DNA of 43,187 bases, from NCBI GenBank assembly GCA_003251775.1, contig QKEK01000020.1, positions 1-43,187 of the forward strand. Direction: 5' to 3'. This DNA is from Clostridia bacterium. Lineage in GTDB: Bacteria; Bacillota; Clostridia; DSM-8532; SZUA-474. This document shows, piece after piece, positions 8,648 through 18,841 of the stretch. Every line of letters begins with the position of its first letter. The stretch's first letter is position 1. The notes beneath the pieces are model-generated. The model did not search any database. It had not been told where the DNA came from and was given only the letters and a program-made list of their open reading frames with translations. Made by a program: the position numbers and the translations under genes.

Positions 8648-8729
8648 ATAAAGCATTTCTTAGTTTTATATAAATTTAAATGAAGTAAATAAAAAAATAC
8701 TAATTATTTTTTACTGGAGGTTATTTATT

Positions 8730-9209
8730 ATGGAATTTATACTTCAAAACCTAAATGCACAAACAGGTAGCTTTTTAGCAATTTTAGGAGCAGCTTTCGG
8801 ATTTTTCTTAGCTGCAATGGGTTCATCAAAGGGGGTTGGCTTGGCTGGTGAAGCAGCAGCGGGAGTTGTTAGTGAAGACCCTGGCAAGTTTGTTCCTTGT
8901 ATGGTTTTACAGGCAATGCCTAGTACACAGGCGATATATGGATTTATAATAACAATTATGATACTTGGCAAGATTAATGCAAATTTATCACTTGAGCATG
9001 GGTTTATCCTTCTATTTGCTGCGTTGCCAATAGGGTTTGTTGGCTTTTTATCAGCAATTTATCAGGGGAGAGTTGCTGCTGCGGGTATTAACATGGTAGC
9101 AAAGAGACCAGAAGAAATGGTTAAGGGTATTATACTTGCATCTATGGTTGAAGTTTTTGCGATATTTGCACTTTTAATATCAATACTACTAATCAATAAC
9201 GTAGGATAA
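8730..9209 (+). CDS. ntpK: V-type ATP synthase subunit K (rotor ring, likely Na+-binding)
   Basis: A 159-residue rotor proteolipid with four helices, i.e. two fused hairpins as in E. hirae NtpK. The first hairpin has QAMPSTQAIYGF (Thr66, Gln67, Tyr70). The second has YQGRVAAAG (Gln112) and MVEVFAI (Glu141). These positions correspond to the Na+ ligands T64, Q65, Q110 and E139 and to Y68 of E. hirae. The ring is therefore predicted to move Na+ rather than H+. GGAGG lies 9 nt before the ATG. It is preceded by an 82-nt gap, the largest gap so far in the operon. Confidence 0.94.
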   Translation: MEFILQNLNAQTGSFLAILGAAFGFFLAAMGSSKGVGLAGEAAAGVVSEDPGKFVPCMVLQAMPSTQAIYGFIITIMILGKINANLSLEHGFILLFAALPIGFVGFLSAIYQGRVAAAGINMVAKRPEEMVKGIILASMVEVFAIFALLISILLINNVG

Positions 9210-9245
9210 TAGCTACCAAATACTATAGTCAAAGGAGCGTTCCAA

Positions 9246-9842
9246 ATGACGGGTGCAGAAAAGATTAAACAAAAAATTATAGATGATGCAAAGAGTATTG
9301 CACAGCAAAATATAGATAATGCAAGAAAGGAAGCTTCCTCTATTATGAAGCAGGCTGTTGAGGATGCTAAATTAAAGCAAGAGGAGCTTTTGGCTAAGGC
9401 TGATCAGGGAGCAACAGATACTATCAAAAAAATGATTGCGGTTGCTCAGCTTGAGGCAAGAAAGAGTAAATTAGCAGCCAAGCAGAGAATGGTTGAGCTG
9501 GCGTTTAATAAAGCAATTGAAAAAATGGTAAGCTTACCAGATAATCAATACCAACAGCTACTTGAGGAGCTCGTTTCTGAGAGTACAAAGGATGGTAATG
9601 AGGAGATTCTTCTTTCTGCTACGGATAAGGCAAAAATGAATGTGGATTTTGTCAACAACATAAATAGTCTTCTTGTAAAGAAGGGTATTAAGGGGGCGAT
9701 GAAGCTTTCTGAGTCTACAGCGGATATACTGGGTGGATTCATTTTAAGTAAAGGCAATGTAGAAATGAATCACTCCTTTGAAACTATTACCAAAATGAAG
9801 CGGGATGAGTTGGAGACTGACGTGGTAAAAATATTGTTTTAG
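9246..9842 (+). CDS. ntpE: V-type ATP synthase subunit E (peripheral stalk)
   Basis: A 198-residue peripheral stalk subunit. Residues 1-105 form a long charged helix (IIDDAKSIAQQNIDNARKEA), and the C-terminal part is a compact alpha/beta head ending in KMKRDELETDVVKILF, typical of the family. It is expected to form a heterodimer with the G/H subunit and bind the top of the A3B3 head. AAAGGAG precedes the ATG. Length is normal. Confidence 0.92.
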   Translation: MTGAEKIKQKIIDDAKSIAQQNIDNARKEASSIMKQAVEDAKLKQEELLAKADQGATDTIKKMIAVAQLEARKSKLAAKQRMVELAFNKAIEKMVSLPDNQYQQLLEELVSESTKDGNEEILLSATDKAKMNVDFVNNINSLLVKKGIKGAMKLSESTADILGGFILSKGNVEMNHSFETITKMKRDELETDVVKILF

Positions 9843-9905
9843 GTCTGCATATAAGCATTATAAAGCAAGCTTATGAAGACTATTCAAGAAATTGAGGTAT
9901 TTGAG

Positions 9906-10916
9906 ATGAGTAAAAAAAATGAGACAAATTTTCTGTATGCGGTAGCTAAAATAAAAGCTATAGAAAACAGATTGCTGGACAAGTCAAAAATCGAGAGAAT
10001 GTTGGACGCATATACGCCAGAAGATGCTCTTAAGGTAATAACTGAGGCTGACTATGGCTACTCTGTTTCTGAGGTCTCAGATGCTCATATCTATGAGGTA
10101 CTCTTGGAAGAGGAAATGCAAAAGACTATAAAATTGCTAAGTGATATTAGTCCGCAGAAAGAAATATTTGACATTTTTATGCAGAAGAATGATTACCATA
10201 ATGTTAAGGTGCTTCTTAAGGCAGAGTTTTTGGGAATAGAAAAGGATGAAAATCTAGTTGAAACGGGTGCGATAGAGCTTAGAAAAATGAAGATGAGTGT
10301 TAAGGAAAGAAGCTTTATTGATTTTCCTCCTATTTTGAGGCAAGCCATAAATGATTCTTTAGATACCTTTGGGAGGACAAATGACCCTCAAAGTATAGAT
10401 TTGATTTTGGATCAGGCTTGCTACAAGCAAATGCTTGAGAGTGCAAAGAGCCTAAACAATGATTTTGTAACAGGTCTGGTTAAGGCATTAATAGATACTG
10501 TTAATATCAAAATGTTTATGCGTTTGCGAGCACTGAAAAAAAACTGGGATTTTGCTCAGAGGGTGCTTTTAAAGGGCGGAAGTATAGATACGGATGTATA
10601 TATAAATAATCTTGAGAGCCCTGTTGATTCGGTTATCGAGTTACTGAGATATACTTCATATGGTAATGTCTGTGAAAGTGGAATTGAGGATTTTAAGAAT
10701 ACTGGATCTGTGGCAGCATTAGAGAAATTATGTGATAACTATATTATGGGATATGTTAAAAAGGCAAAATATCTCTCCATGGGAATGGCACCTTTAATAG
10801 CATATTATGTTGCTAAGGAGACAGAAATCAAAAATGTTCGTATCGTCATGACTGGTAAGATTAATAAGCTACCAAATGAACAAATAAAGGAAAGGCTACG
10901 TGATTTATATGTCTAA
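9906..10916 (+). CDS. ntpC: V-type ATP synthase subunit C (rotor-ring adaptor)
   Basis: A 336-residue helical subunit that sits on the K ring and links it to the central shaft. Family features are the early FLYAVAKIKAIENRLL, the LLKAEFLG region and the late CDNYIMGYVKKAKYLSMGMAPLIAYYVAKE segment, which should be read as separate parts. The ATG at 9906 is preferred over 9873 because GAGG lies 8 nt before it and the earlier ATG has no ribosome binding site. The 3' end overlaps the start of the F subunit gene. Confidence 0.92.
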   Translation: MSKKNETNFLYAVAKIKAIENRLLDKSKIERMLDAYTPEDALKVITEADYGYSVSEVSDAHIYEVLLEEEMQKTIKLLSDISPQKEIFDIFMQKNDYHNVKVLLKAEFLGIEKDENLVETGAIELRKMKMSVKERSFIDFPPILRQAINDSLDTFGRTNDPQSIDLILDQACYKQMLESAKSLNNDFVTGLVKALIDTVNIKMFMRLRALKKNWDFAQRVLLKGGSIDTDVYINNLESPVDSVIELLRYTSYGNVCESGIEDFKNTGSVAALEKLCDNYIMGYVKKAKYLSMGMAPLIAYYVAKETEIKNVRIVMTGKINKLPNEQIKERLRDLYV

Positions 10917-11229
10917 AATAGGTGTTATTGGAGATAAGGATAGCATACTTGGTTTTAAAGCATTGGGTTTTTCAGTTTTTCCCGCTGTAAGTAAGGAGGA
11001 TGCTGAGCAAAAGCTAAATGATTTAGCTAAGCAGGATTATGCAGTTATATATATTGTAGAGCAGACAGCACAGCTTGTAGCTGATTCTATTGCTCAATAT
11101 AAGGAGCAAAGATTTCCTGCTATTATACCTATTCCTGGTAATCAAGGAAGTCTGGGTATAGGCATGCAGTCAGTTAAGGCAAGTGTAGAAAAGGCTGTTG
11201 GTGCAGATATTTTGTTCAGAGAGGAATAG
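10909..11229 (+). CDS. ntpG: V-type ATP synthase subunit F (central shaft)
   Basis: A 106-residue protein beginning MSKIGVIGDKDSILGFKALG, the conserved N-terminus of the F subunit, which binds the D subunit in the rotor shaft. It ends GADILFREE. The ATG at 10909 overlaps the C subunit stop by 8 nt. A GTG at 10900 has a better-spaced AAGGA and would add three residues; homology favours the ATG. A 135-nt gap follows before ntpA. Confidence 0.88.
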   Translation: MSKIGVIGDKDSILGFKALGFSVFPAVSKEDAEQKLNDLAKQDYAVIYIVEQTAQLVADSIAQYKEQRFPAIIPIPGNQGSLGIGMQSVKASVEKAVGADILFREE

Positions 11230-11364
11230 CTTAGAATAAGGACCTTGTTGTTTGTACAATAAAAAAGCAGGTATAAGGTTAGCATGGAATAAAATTAACA
11301 AGAAAATTTACGTGATAAAAACTACTAGGCATGATAGTATTGTAAACAGTTCAGGAAAGAAGGG

Positions 11365-13140
11365 ATGAAATTGGCACAAGGAAGAATAGTAAAGGTATCG
11401 GGGCCGTTGGTTATAGCTGAGGGTATGCGTGATGCCAATATGTTTGACGTTGTTAGGGTGGGTAGTGAGAATCTAATTGGTGAAATTCTTGAGATGCGTG
11501 ACGATAAAGCGTCTATACAGGTATATGAAGAAACTGCTGGTCTAGGACCAGGAGGACCTGTTGTATCAACAGGAGCACCGCTAAGTGTTGAGTTGGGACC
11601 AGGCATAATAGAAAACATGTTTGATGGTATCCAAAGACCCCTTGAGGCAATGAGAGCACTTGTAGGTAATAACATAACCAGAGGTATCGAGGTAACTGCA
11701 CTTGACCGAGAAAAGAAATGGGCGTTTGTACCAAAGGTGCAAAAAGGTGCGAAGGTTCAGGCTGGGGACATAATAGGAACAGTTCAGGAAACTATTGTAA
11801 TTGAGCATAGGGTTATGATCCCATATGGGTTAAGTGGTACTATTGAGGAGATATATGAGGGTGAGTTTACTGTTGAAGAAACAGTTGCAAAGCTTAAGAC
11901 CGATAAGGGTGAGATTAAGGACATTATAATGATGCAGAAATGGCCTGTAAGAAGGGGAAGACCATATAAGCAAAAGCTACCCTTGGATGAGCCAATGGTT
12001 ACAGGACAAAGGGTAATAGACGCACTTTTCCCGATTGCTATGGGTGGGGTTGCAGCAGTACCAGGACCTTTTGGTAGTGGTAAAACTGTAGTACAGCATC
12101 AGCTGGCAAAGTGGGCTACTGCTGACATAGTTGTATACATAGGCTGTGGAGAGCGTGGTAATGAAATGACTGACGTTCTGAGAGAATTCCCTGAGCTAAA
12201 AGACCCAAAAACAGGGGAATCCTTGATGAAGAGAACGGTTCTTATCGCAAATACCTCTGATATGCCTGTTGCAGCTAGAGAGGCTTCAATCTATACAGGC
12301 ATAACCATTGCAGAGTATTTTAGAGATATGGGGTATGGTGTTGCACTGATGGCTGACTCATCTTCACGTTGGGCAGAAGCGTTAAGAGAAATGTCAGGTC
12401 GTCTTGAGGAAATGCCAGGTGAAGAAGGATACCCTGCTTACCTTGGCTCTCGTTTGGCACAGTTCTATGAGAGAGCTGGTAAGGTTAAAACTCTTGGTTC
12501 TGATGATAGAATAGGTGCACTTGCGGCGATTGGGGCTGTGTCTCCTCCAGGTGGTGACTTGTCTGAGCCAGTAACGCAGGCTACTCTTAGAATTGTTAAG
12601 GTTTTCTGGGGCTTGGATGCAAATCTTGCATACAGAAGGCACTTCCCTGCTATTAACTGGTTATTAAGCTATTCACTATATGTAGATAAATTAGATGAAT
12701 GGTATAGTCAGAATATAGCAAGAGACTGGGGTAAGCTCAGAACAGATATGATGAGAATCCTTCAGGAGGAGTCTGAACTAGAGGAAATTGTCCGTCTTGT
12801 TGGGGTTGACGCCTTATCACCTAAGGATAGAGTAACTCTTGAGGCAGCTAAGTCAATTCGTGAGGACTTCCTGCATCAGGATGCATTCCATGAGGTTGAT
12901 ACATACGCAACCTTGAACAAGCAATACCAGATGTTAAAGCTGATACTATCCTTCTACTACAAGGGTATGGAAGCTATTAAAGAGGGTGCAGAGCTTAATA
13001 AGCTATTTGCTATTCCTGCAAGAGGTAAGATTGGTAGAGCTAAATATATTGAAGAAAAGCTGGTTTCTGACGAGTTTTCAAAGATTGAAAATGAGCTTGT
13101 AAGCCAGATAGAGGCACTTGTATCAAAGGAGGGTGTGTAG
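11365..13140 (+). CDS. ntpA: V-type ATP synthase subunit A (catalytic)
   Basis: The 591-residue catalytic subunit, normal length. Walker A GPFGSGKT is at 234-241 and the catalytic-glutamate segment GERGNE at 262-267. The [20 protein letters not shown] and [10 protein letters not shown] regions are strongly conserved. It includes the A-specific bulge (about 115-200, with [11 protein letters not shown]). Start ATG 11365 follows AGGAAAGAAGGG; TTG at 11371 (giving a shorter MAQGRIVKV) is also possible. It is followed by ntpB after 1 nt. Confidence 0.96.
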   Translation: MKLAQGRIVKVSGPLVIAEGMRDANMFDVVRVGSENLIGEILEMRDDKASIQVYEETAGLGPGGPVVSTGAPLSVELGPGIIENMFDGIQRPLEAMRALVGNNITRGIEVTALDREKKWAFVPKVQKGAKVQAGDIIGTVQETIVIEHRVMIPYGLSGTIEEIYEGEFTVEETVAKLKTDKGEIKDIIMMQKWPVRRGRPYKQKLPLDEPMVTGQRVIDALFPIAMGGVAAVPGPFGSGKTVVQHQLAKWATADIVVYIGCGERGNEMTDVLREFPELKDPKTGESLMKRTVLIANTSDMPVAAREASIYTGITIAEYFRDMGYGVALMADSSSRWAEALREMSGRLEEMPGEEGYPAYLGSRLAQFYERAGKVKTLGSDDRIGALAAIGAVSPPGGDLSEPVTQATLRIVKVFWGLDANLAYRRHFPAINWLLSYSLYVDKLDEWYSQNIARDWGKLRTDMMRILQEESELEEIVRLVGVDALSPKDRVTLEAAKSIREDFLHQDAFHEVDTYATLNKQYQMLKLILSFYYKGMEAIKEGAELNKLFAIPARGKIGRAKYIEEKLVSDEFSKIENELVSQIEALVSKEGV

Positions 13141-13141
13141 A

Positions 13142-14518
13142 ATGCTCAGAGAGTATAAAACTATATCAGAAGTAGCAGGTCCTTTGATGCTTGTTAAACA
13201 GGTTGAGGGCGTAACATATGGTGAATTAGGTGAAATAGAGCTTTCAAGCGGTGAAATAAGAAGATGTAAGGTGCTTGAGGTAAATGAGGACACTGTTGTT
13301 GTTCAGCTATTTGAGAGTGCTACAGGTATAAATGTTGCTGACAGTAAGGTAAGGTTTTTGGGCAGAGGCCTAGAGCTTCCTGTATCTACTGATATGTTAG
13401 GTCGTGTTTTTAATGGACTTGGAAGACCAATCGATGGCGGTCCTGACATAATGCCAGAAAAGAGACTGGATATCAATGGCTTACCAATGAACCCTGCTGC
13501 AAGAAACTATCCTTCTGAATTTATTCAGACTGGGGTGTCGGCTATTGATGGTCTTAATACGCTTGTTAGAGGACAGAAGCTTCCGATATTCTCTGGTTCA
13601 GGCTTACCACACGCACAGCTTGCCGCACAGATAGCTAGACAGGCGAAGGTTCTTGGGGCTGATAGTAAGTTTGCTGTTGTGTTTGCAGCGGTGGGTATAA
13701 CCTTTGAGGAAGCGGATTACTTTATTTCCGACTTTAAACAAACAGGTGCTATAGACAGGGCAGTGCTATTTATGAATCTTGCAAATGACCCTGCTGTAGA
13801 GCGTATTTCAACACCTCGTATGGCATTGACTGCGGCTGAATATTTAGCCTTTGAAGAGGATATGCACGTTCTTGTAATAATAACTGATATTACAAACTAT
13901 GCAGAGGCACTTCGTGAGGTATCTGCTGCTAGAAAAGAGGTTCCTGGTAGAAGAGGATACCCTGGGTATCTATATACTGACCTTGCTACTTTATACGAAA
14001 GAGCAGGTAGACAGATAGGTAAAGAGGGTAGTATTACCTTGATTCCTATTCTGACAATGCCAGAGGATGATAAGACACATCCTATACCTGACTTAACAGG
14101 ATATATTACAGAGGGGCAGATTATTCTCAACAGAGAATTATACAAAAAGGGTATTATGCCTCCTATTGACGTTTTACCTTCGCTTTCACGTTTGAAGGAC
14201 AAGGGTATAGGTGTGGGAAAAACCAGAGAGGACCATGCTAATACTATGAACCAGTTATTTGCTGCATACGCAAGAGGTAAGGAGGCAAAGGAACTGGCTG
14301 TAATCCTAGGTGAAGCTGCATTGACAGAGATTGATAAGGCTTATGCCAGATTTGCAACTGAGTTTGAGGCAAGATATGTTTCACAAGGCTTTGAAGAGGA
14401 TAGAACCATTACTACAACCTTAGAAATAGGCTGGGAGTTGCTATCCTTGCTACCTGTTGATGAATTGAAGCGTGTTAAGCAGGAATTTATAGATAAATAT
14501 ATGCCAACTAAGAAGTAG
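13142..14518 (+). CDS. ntpB: V-type ATP synthase subunit B (regulatory nucleotide-binding)
   Basis: The 458-residue non-catalytic partner of subunit A in the A3B3 head. It lacks a true P-loop and has [18 protein letters not shown] in that place, and carries the conserved [20 protein letters not shown] stretch in two parts around 283-302. Start ATG 13142 follows GGAGGGTGTGT at the end of ntpA; a frame opening at 13118 overlaps ntpA and has no ribosome binding site. The end, [10 protein letters not shown], is typical. Confidence 0.96.
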   Translation: MLREYKTISEVAGPLMLVKQVEGVTYGELGEIELSSGEIRRCKVLEVNEDTVVVQLFESATGINVADSKVRFLGRGLELPVSTDMLGRVFNGLGRPIDGGPDIMPEKRLDINGLPMNPAARNYPSEFIQTGVSAIDGLNTLVRGQKLPIFSGSGLPHAQLAAQIARQAKVLGADSKFAVVFAAVGITFEEADYFISDFKQTGAIDRAVLFMNLANDPAVERISTPRMALTAAEYLAFEEDMHVLVIITDITNYAEALREVSAARKEVPGRRGYPGYLYTDLATLYERAGRQIGKEGSITLIPILTMPEDDKTHPIPDLTGYITEGQIILNRELYKKGIMPPIDVLPSLSRLKDKGIGVGKTREDHANTMNQLFAAYARGKEAKELAVILGEAALTEIDKAYARFATEFEARYVSQGFEEDRTITTTLEIGWELLSLLPVDELKRVKQEFIDKYMPTKK

Positions 14519-14560
14519 AAGTAGTTAGTAAAACAAAGTATTGTGAAAGGAGAACCCCAG

Positions 14561-15220
14561 ATGGCCAATAAACTTAATGTAAACCCAACCCGTATGGTGC
14601 TTACAAATCTGAAAAGGCGTCTGAAGGTTGCCAGGAGAGGTCATAAGCTATTGAAGGATAAGCGTGACGAGCTTATGAAGAAGTTTCTGGAGATTGTAAG
14701 GCAAAACAAGGAAATGCGTGAGAAGGTTGAAGAAATGCTTCAGAAAGCACACTCTAGCTTTGTCATGGCAAGAGCGGTGACACCTACTGAAATTATAGAA
14801 GAAGCGTTGATGTTTCCAAAGAAAAAGATTTCGTTGGAGGTGTCTACTAAGAATATTATGAGCGTTGATGTTCCTGTTCTGAGCTTTAATACTGAGGGGG
14901 ACAGCAATGACATTGGTGATATATATCCTTATGGCTTTGCAACAACCTCTGGTGAGCTAGATGTAGCAATAGCAACCTTTTCAGAGGTTGTACCCTATAT
15001 GTTAAGACTTGCAGAGCTAGAAAAGTCTGCACAGCTTCTTGCTGAGGAGATAGAGAAGACTAGACGAAGGGTAAATGCGTTGGAATATGTTATGATTCCT
15101 AACCTTAATGAGACAATTAAGTATATCAATATGAAGCTTGATGAGAATGAGAGAGGAAACCTCACAAGATTAATGAAGGTTAAGGACATGATGCTGGAGC
15201 AGGCGAGACAGAAGGGTTAA
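14561..15220 (+). CDS. ntpD: V-type ATP synthase subunit D (central shaft)
   Basis: A 219-residue shaft subunit starting MANKLNVNPTRMVLTNLKRR, the standard N-terminus, followed by a long antiparallel coiled coil. The C-terminal helix includes RRVNALEYVMIPNLNETIKY, which is diagnostic. AAAGGAG lies 8 nt before the ATG at 14561. It is the last gene of the operon, followed by a strong hairpin at 15299-15338. Confidence 0.95.
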   Translation: MANKLNVNPTRMVLTNLKRRLKVARRGHKLLKDKRDELMKKFLEIVRQNKEMREKVEEMLQKAHSSFVMARAVTPTEIIEEALMFPKKKISLEVSTKNIMSVDVPVLSFNTEGDSNDIGDIYPYGFATTSGELDVAIATFSEVVPYMLRLAELEKSAQLLAEEIEKTRRRVNALEYVMIPNLNETIKYINMKLDENERGNLTRLMKVKDMMLEQARQKG

Positions 15221-15298
15221 GCTCTTTGTAAGGAGTTATAAAGCTTTAAAAAATGCATGATAGCTTGAAGATATTAGCATATAGTTTTAGAACTATAA

Positions 15299-15338
15299 AA
15301 TGAGCAAGAGAATTAGGTGTAAAATTCTCTTGCTCATT
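15299..15338. terminator. Strong bidirectional terminator between ntpD and the subtilase gene
   Basis: A perfect 16-bp stem (15299-15314 with 15323-15338; core GAGCAAGAGAATT) has an 8-nt loop AGGTGTAA. It is placed between convergent genes, 78 nt after ntpD and 4 nt before the subtilase stop codon. Minus-strand reading gives a TTATAG tail, plus-strand GTGTTT. It probably ends both operons. Confidence 0.75.
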
Positions 15339-15342
15339 GTGT

Positions 15343-16845
15343 TTACCCAGCATTTGAAATTACTTCGTATAGATACATATTATATATAACTTGATACAGT
15401 TCCGCATATGTAGCTGTAGAATTAGGATTAAATGAATCTTTAGTAACTCCTTCTATATACCCTTTTTGAAATGCATAAGTTAATATATTTTGGAACCTAT
15501 ATGGAGCTTCTTTAAAATCATTGAATATATTTGAATAAATATTTGTTTCAGGAACTTCAATATTCAGATCTTTAAATAAAATATATAATAGACTTATGCG
15601 ATTAATTATTTCTATTTCACTAAATTCTATTAATTTAATGTTAATGTTACTGTTACACTCAAAATCATTGGTATTAATGCATTTTTCTAAGTTACAGAAA
15701 ATTTTACTTAGCTTATTTTTACTAATATAATGGCTGGGTATAAATTCATCCTTATCTATAATCCTGTTTACAATACAAAATAAAACCGCTTCATTATACC
15801 ATTTTTTATCAAATTTATCTACTTGAATATTATCAAGTGAATTGTTTGATAAACTTTTAGCGGCTAAAAGTGCTTTATGTGCATTAATAATTCCAAATCC
15901 AGAATAAATGTCTCTTCCACAATTGTAGTTATATGCACCTTTATCAATGTCAGAAGCAGAATAATATATACACTTCTCGAGCTGTTGTTTTGAAATATAA
16001 GGGTATTTGGACAGTATTAGAGATAGTATTCCAGATACTATGGGTACTGATGCTGATGTTCCCATTCTTTCTACATAACCACCATCTAAATTAGCTCCCC
16101 TTATAAACATTCCAGGAGCTAATATATTTAAACCCTGTCCGTAATTTGAGAAGAATGCTTTATCCTTATTATGTGAAGCACCAACTGATATTACACCTGA
16201 AAACCTTGCAGGATATTGTAGCTCCATTTTACTTTCATTTCCTGAGCATGAAACAATAAGACAACCGTTTTTATTAGCATAATTAACTGCTGATTCTAAA
16301 CTTCTGCTATAATATTGGCTTCCAAGACTTATATTTATAATTTTTGCACCGTTATCTACAGCATAATATATCCCTTCTGACATAATTTCAGGATTGCATT
16401 CACCATTATCATCAGTTATTTTAATAGCCATAATATTTGCCTTCGGATTAATGCCATATATACCTCTTTTATCATCATGATTTCCTAAACATATAGACGT
16501 AACCCAAGTTCCATGTCCAATAGTATCAGAAACATTACTATTTTTTTCAATTATATTATATTTATGAATAACTCTATTTTTAAAACAGTAATCTTCAGTA
16601 TTAAGACCAGTATCAAGAATAGCGATAACAATAGGTAAACCATCATCTTTCATGTAGTTCCAGATTTCTGGCATACTTATGTCATTTATCCACTGAGCGT
16701 AGTTATCTACTGTTATTCCATAGCAAAATGAACACTCTAGATTTATAGTTGTGGTTACTAGCATCATAGCTAAAAGAATTCTTAAGACACTAAATTTAAT
16801 TGTCCGGACCAAATTCCTTAACCCTCCATTTTCCTTCATTTTCAT
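15343..16845 (-). CDS. Secreted subtilisin-like serine protease (S8) with SLH-like tail
   Basis: A 500-residue protein with an N-terminal hydrophobic signal segment (about 16-35). The S8 domain is at about 60-330 with catalytic Asp78 (AILDTG), His111 (GHGTWV), oxyanion Asn203 (SCSGNES) and Ser264 (GTSASVP). All are present, so it should be active. The last about 150 residues contain two SLH-like repeats (WYNEAVLFCIVNRIID, then YAFQKGYIEGVTKDSFNP), suggesting retention on the cell wall. There is little room for a propeptide between signal and catalytic domain. The start could be ATG 16845 or TTG 16812, the latter closer to GGAGGG. It overlaps the lipoprotein gene by up to 50 nt. Confidence 0.9.
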   Translation of the reverse strand: MKMKENGGLRNLVRTIKFSVLRILLAMMLVTTTINLECSFCYGITVDNYAQWINDISMPEIWNYMKDDGLPIVIAILDTGLNTEDYCFKNRVIHKYNIIEKNSNVSDTIGHGTWVTSICLGNHDDKRGIYGINPKANIMAIKITDDNGECNPEIMSEGIYYAVDNGAKIINISLGSQYYSRSLESAVNYANKNGCLIVSCSGNESKMELQYPARFSGVISVGASHNKDKAFFSNYGQGLNILAPGMFIRGANLDGGYVERMGTSASVPIVSGILSLILSKYPYISKQQLEKCIYYSASDIDKGAYNYNCGRDIYSGFGIINAHKALLAAKSLSNNSLDNIQVDKFDKKWYNEAVLFCIVNRIIDKDEFIPSHYISKNKLSKIFCNLEKCINTNDFECNSNINIKLIEFSEIEIINRISLLYILFKDLNIEVPETNIYSNIFNDFKEAPYRFQNILTYAFQKGYIEGVTKDSFNPNSTATYAELYQVIYNMYLYEVISNAG

Positions 16846-17443
16846 CTATCTGTATGATCCATGAAAGATTAACACCATCAAACGGACTACGAAGACTATC
16901 ATTTTCATCATTTTTTGAGGAAATTACCATGGTAGAATAGAAGGTAACTGAATAATAGTACACATCTTCTTGTTTATTCATTAATAAATTTTCACTTGGT
17001 GTAACCGAAATAAAATATAAGATTGGCTTTATTTCCTGAAAAACATCTTTGTTGTTATTAACCATAAGGCTATAATTTTCTAAATATTCTTCAATTAATG
17101 GTTTATGAAGATTATGTATACTATTATTTGAATCAAAATTAATGTATTCAGCACCACTTTTTTTAAGTATACCTATAATTTGTTCTATATCATTTCGAAA
17201 TTCTAACCTTTCTCTTTTTACTAATTCCAATTTACTTTCTAATTCTTGAACTTTATTTTTTAGTTCTTGAACGTTATTCTCTAGTGTCTCTGCATTTCTA
17301 CGTTCTGTTTCTTCGCTTGTCATTGTATATTCATTGATTTGTGATAAAGCTTGATTTTGTTGTATATCATCTTTGTTAGTGCATGACACTAAAAATATAC
17401 CTATTAAAACAGGCAATAGCACAATAAATATTTTCCGACTCAT
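16796..17443 (-). CDS. Putative lipoprotein with coiled coil
   Basis: A 215-residue product with a lipoprotein signal (IFIVLLPVLIGIFLVSC, lipobox LVSC) followed by a Gln/Glu-rich coiled coil (about residues 40-95, with NVQELKNKVQELESK). A globular C-terminal domain resembles small NTF2-like or Ser/Thr-lipoprotein domains (VYYYSVTFYSTMVIS, GKWRVKEFGP). Function is unknown. Start ATG 17443 has GGGAGGT 8 nt upstream. It is co-oriented with the amidase-like gene upstream and overlaps the subtilase gene, implying a common surface function. Confidence 0.75.
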   Translation of the reverse strand: MSRKIFIVLLPVLIGIFLVSCTNKDDIQQNQALSQINEYTMTSEETERRNAETLENNVQELKNKVQELESKLELVKRERLEFRNDIEQIIGILKKSGAEYINFDSNNSIHNLHKPLIEEYLENYSLMVNNNKDVFQEIKPILYFISVTPSENLLMNKQEDVYYYSVTFYSTMVISSKNDENDSLRSPFDGVNLSWIIQIDENEGKWRVKEFGPDN

Positions 17444-17466
17444 TTGAATCAACCTCCCTGATATAA

Positions 17467-17500
17467 TCTTATGAAGTGTTTTCTAGAACACTTCATAAGA
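17467..17500 (-). terminator. Strong hairpin between the amidase-like and lipoprotein genes
   Basis: A perfect 14-bp stem (17467-17480 with 17487-17500; core CTTATGAAGTGTT) has a 6-nt loop. On the minus strand it is followed by TTATATCAGGGAGG, so the tail is weak and the next ribosome binding site is immediate. It may be an attenuator or an RNA-stabilising hairpin rather than a full stop. Confidence 0.45.
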
Positions 17501-17509
17501 GCTAGTATT

Positions 17510-18841
17510 TTATGGTTTATAATATCCAATAATTCTAATATTTCTTAAATTAGATTGGTTACTACCAAATATACTACTTAGCAAATTGTGCCTTCTATTA
17601 AGAGTATGAGCAGATACCCATATATCACTTGTTGTTCTTGCACCTGCTGTACCTTGTACTTGATCTACAACGTATGTATGGTAATATGTTCCACTAGAAT
17701 CCTTTACTTGAATTATATCTCCTGCTTCAGTATAACTCAAGTTTGATTGATATATCCATCCATATGGACCTTCAATTTGATACCCTCCATTGTTTATATA
17801 GTCATCAAAGTATTCAACTCCAGTCCAGACCCATGTATTTGGTGTATCATAACGGGTATCAGTTTGATACCAAGCTCTAGATCCTGTAGAAACCATTGGA
17901 AAATCTTTATTATTAATAGCGGTTTGGTTATTAGAACCACCGAAACCGAACCATACGCATTGTGAACCAAAGTTTTGACAGTCACGGTTTAAGCCTCCAC
18001 TTGCATATTCACCAAACCTTGGATTATATGAATTAGTTGAATAGTCTCTTGTATCAGCGGAATATGTTAAAGCATAAACCCATGCATTATGTCTATCATA
18101 ATCATAACGCGTCCATTGTGTTGTTAAGTTTTTATTGTTACCTTTTTCTGATTTTTCGTTTTGGTATTCTAACTCTTTTCTAAGTGAATCCGCATTTAAA
18201 TCATTGTCTACAATACAGGCAGATAACATTGTATTAATTTTTTCATCTACATTAAAACCTGTCTCATAATATGCTGTGTCAAACTCATCATTTGATTTTA
18301 CTTCTGTTATTAACCATTGATTGTCAAATTTTTGGAATGAAATATTATAAGTTGTTCCAGTTGAACTGAATCCATTCTTATAATCATTAAGGATGAACTC
18401 ATAATCTTCAAAACATTCCACTTTAGCAGTATCTTTTAATACTTCTATATTATCAATACTTATTGTTGAATTATCCCATATAATTTCCTGATTTTGCTTT
18501 TGTCTAAGCTTTTTTTGTAACTTAATTTTGTCTTTCAAGAATTTTTGATTTTTTTCAAAATTTTTATTACTATAGAAAATTGCAGAAATATCTATTTCTG
18601 CATTGTCTCTATAGTCCTCTCTCATAAGCATTAAAAACAATTTAGTAAGATCTGATATCTTTTTTTCGTCTGTCATTAAATTGTTATTTTGTAAGAACGT
18701 AATCTCTTTTTGTATTGTAATTTGTATGCCATTATTCTCTCGAGCAAAAGATATTATTGAGCCAGAAATAATTATGGACATGGCAGTTATTACAAATAGA
18801 GCAAATATTACAAGTTTTTTATTCATTATATTTTCAGTCAT
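17510..18841 (-). CDS. Secreted protein with C-terminal amidase-like (Amidase_6) domain
   Basis: A 443-residue protein with a signal peptide or anchor (about 7-32, LVIFALFVITAMSIIISGSII), an NTF2-like middle region (about 60-195) and a C-terminal papain/NlpC-like domain of the Amidase_6 type (about 243-440). The hallmark is DCQNFGSQC at 287-295, preceded by YDRHNAWVYALTYS. Candidate catalytic histidines lie in TYYHTYVV (388) and SAHTLN (412). Such domains are thought to hydrolyse amide bonds in cell-wall or peptide substrates. The start is uncertain: AAGGA directly abuts ATG 18841, while ATG 18826 is more distant. It is the first gene of an operon with a lipoprotein and a subtilase, behind a strong promoter with Spo0A-like boxes. 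Confidence 0.8.
   Translation of the reverse strand: MTENIMNKKLVIFALFVITAMSIIISGSIISFARENNGIQITIQKEITFLQNNNLMTDEKKISDLTKLFLMLMREDYRDNAEIDISAIFYSNKNFEKNQKFLKDKIKLQKKLRQKQNQEIIWDNSTISIDNIEVLKDTAKVECFEDYEFILNDYKNGFSSTGTTYNISFQKFDNQWLITEVKSNDEFDTAYYETGFNVDEKINTMLSACIVDNDLNADSLRKELEYQNEKSEKGNNKNLTTQWTRYDYDRHNAWVYALTYSADTRDYSTNSYNPRFGEYASGGLNRDCQNFGSQCVWFGFGGSNNQTAINNKDFPMVSTGSRAWYQTDTRYDTPNTWVWTGVEYFDDYINNGGYQIEGPYGWIYQSNLSYTEAGDIIQVKDSSGTYYHTYVVDQVQGTAGARTTSDIWVSAHTLNRRHNLLSSIFGSNQSNLRNIRIIGYYKP

Noticed and set aside
12394-12642. Minus-strand frame opposite ntpA, and similar frames opposite ntpB and ntpD
   Set aside because: They are shadows of conserved ATPase genes, without ribosome binding sites or family similarity.
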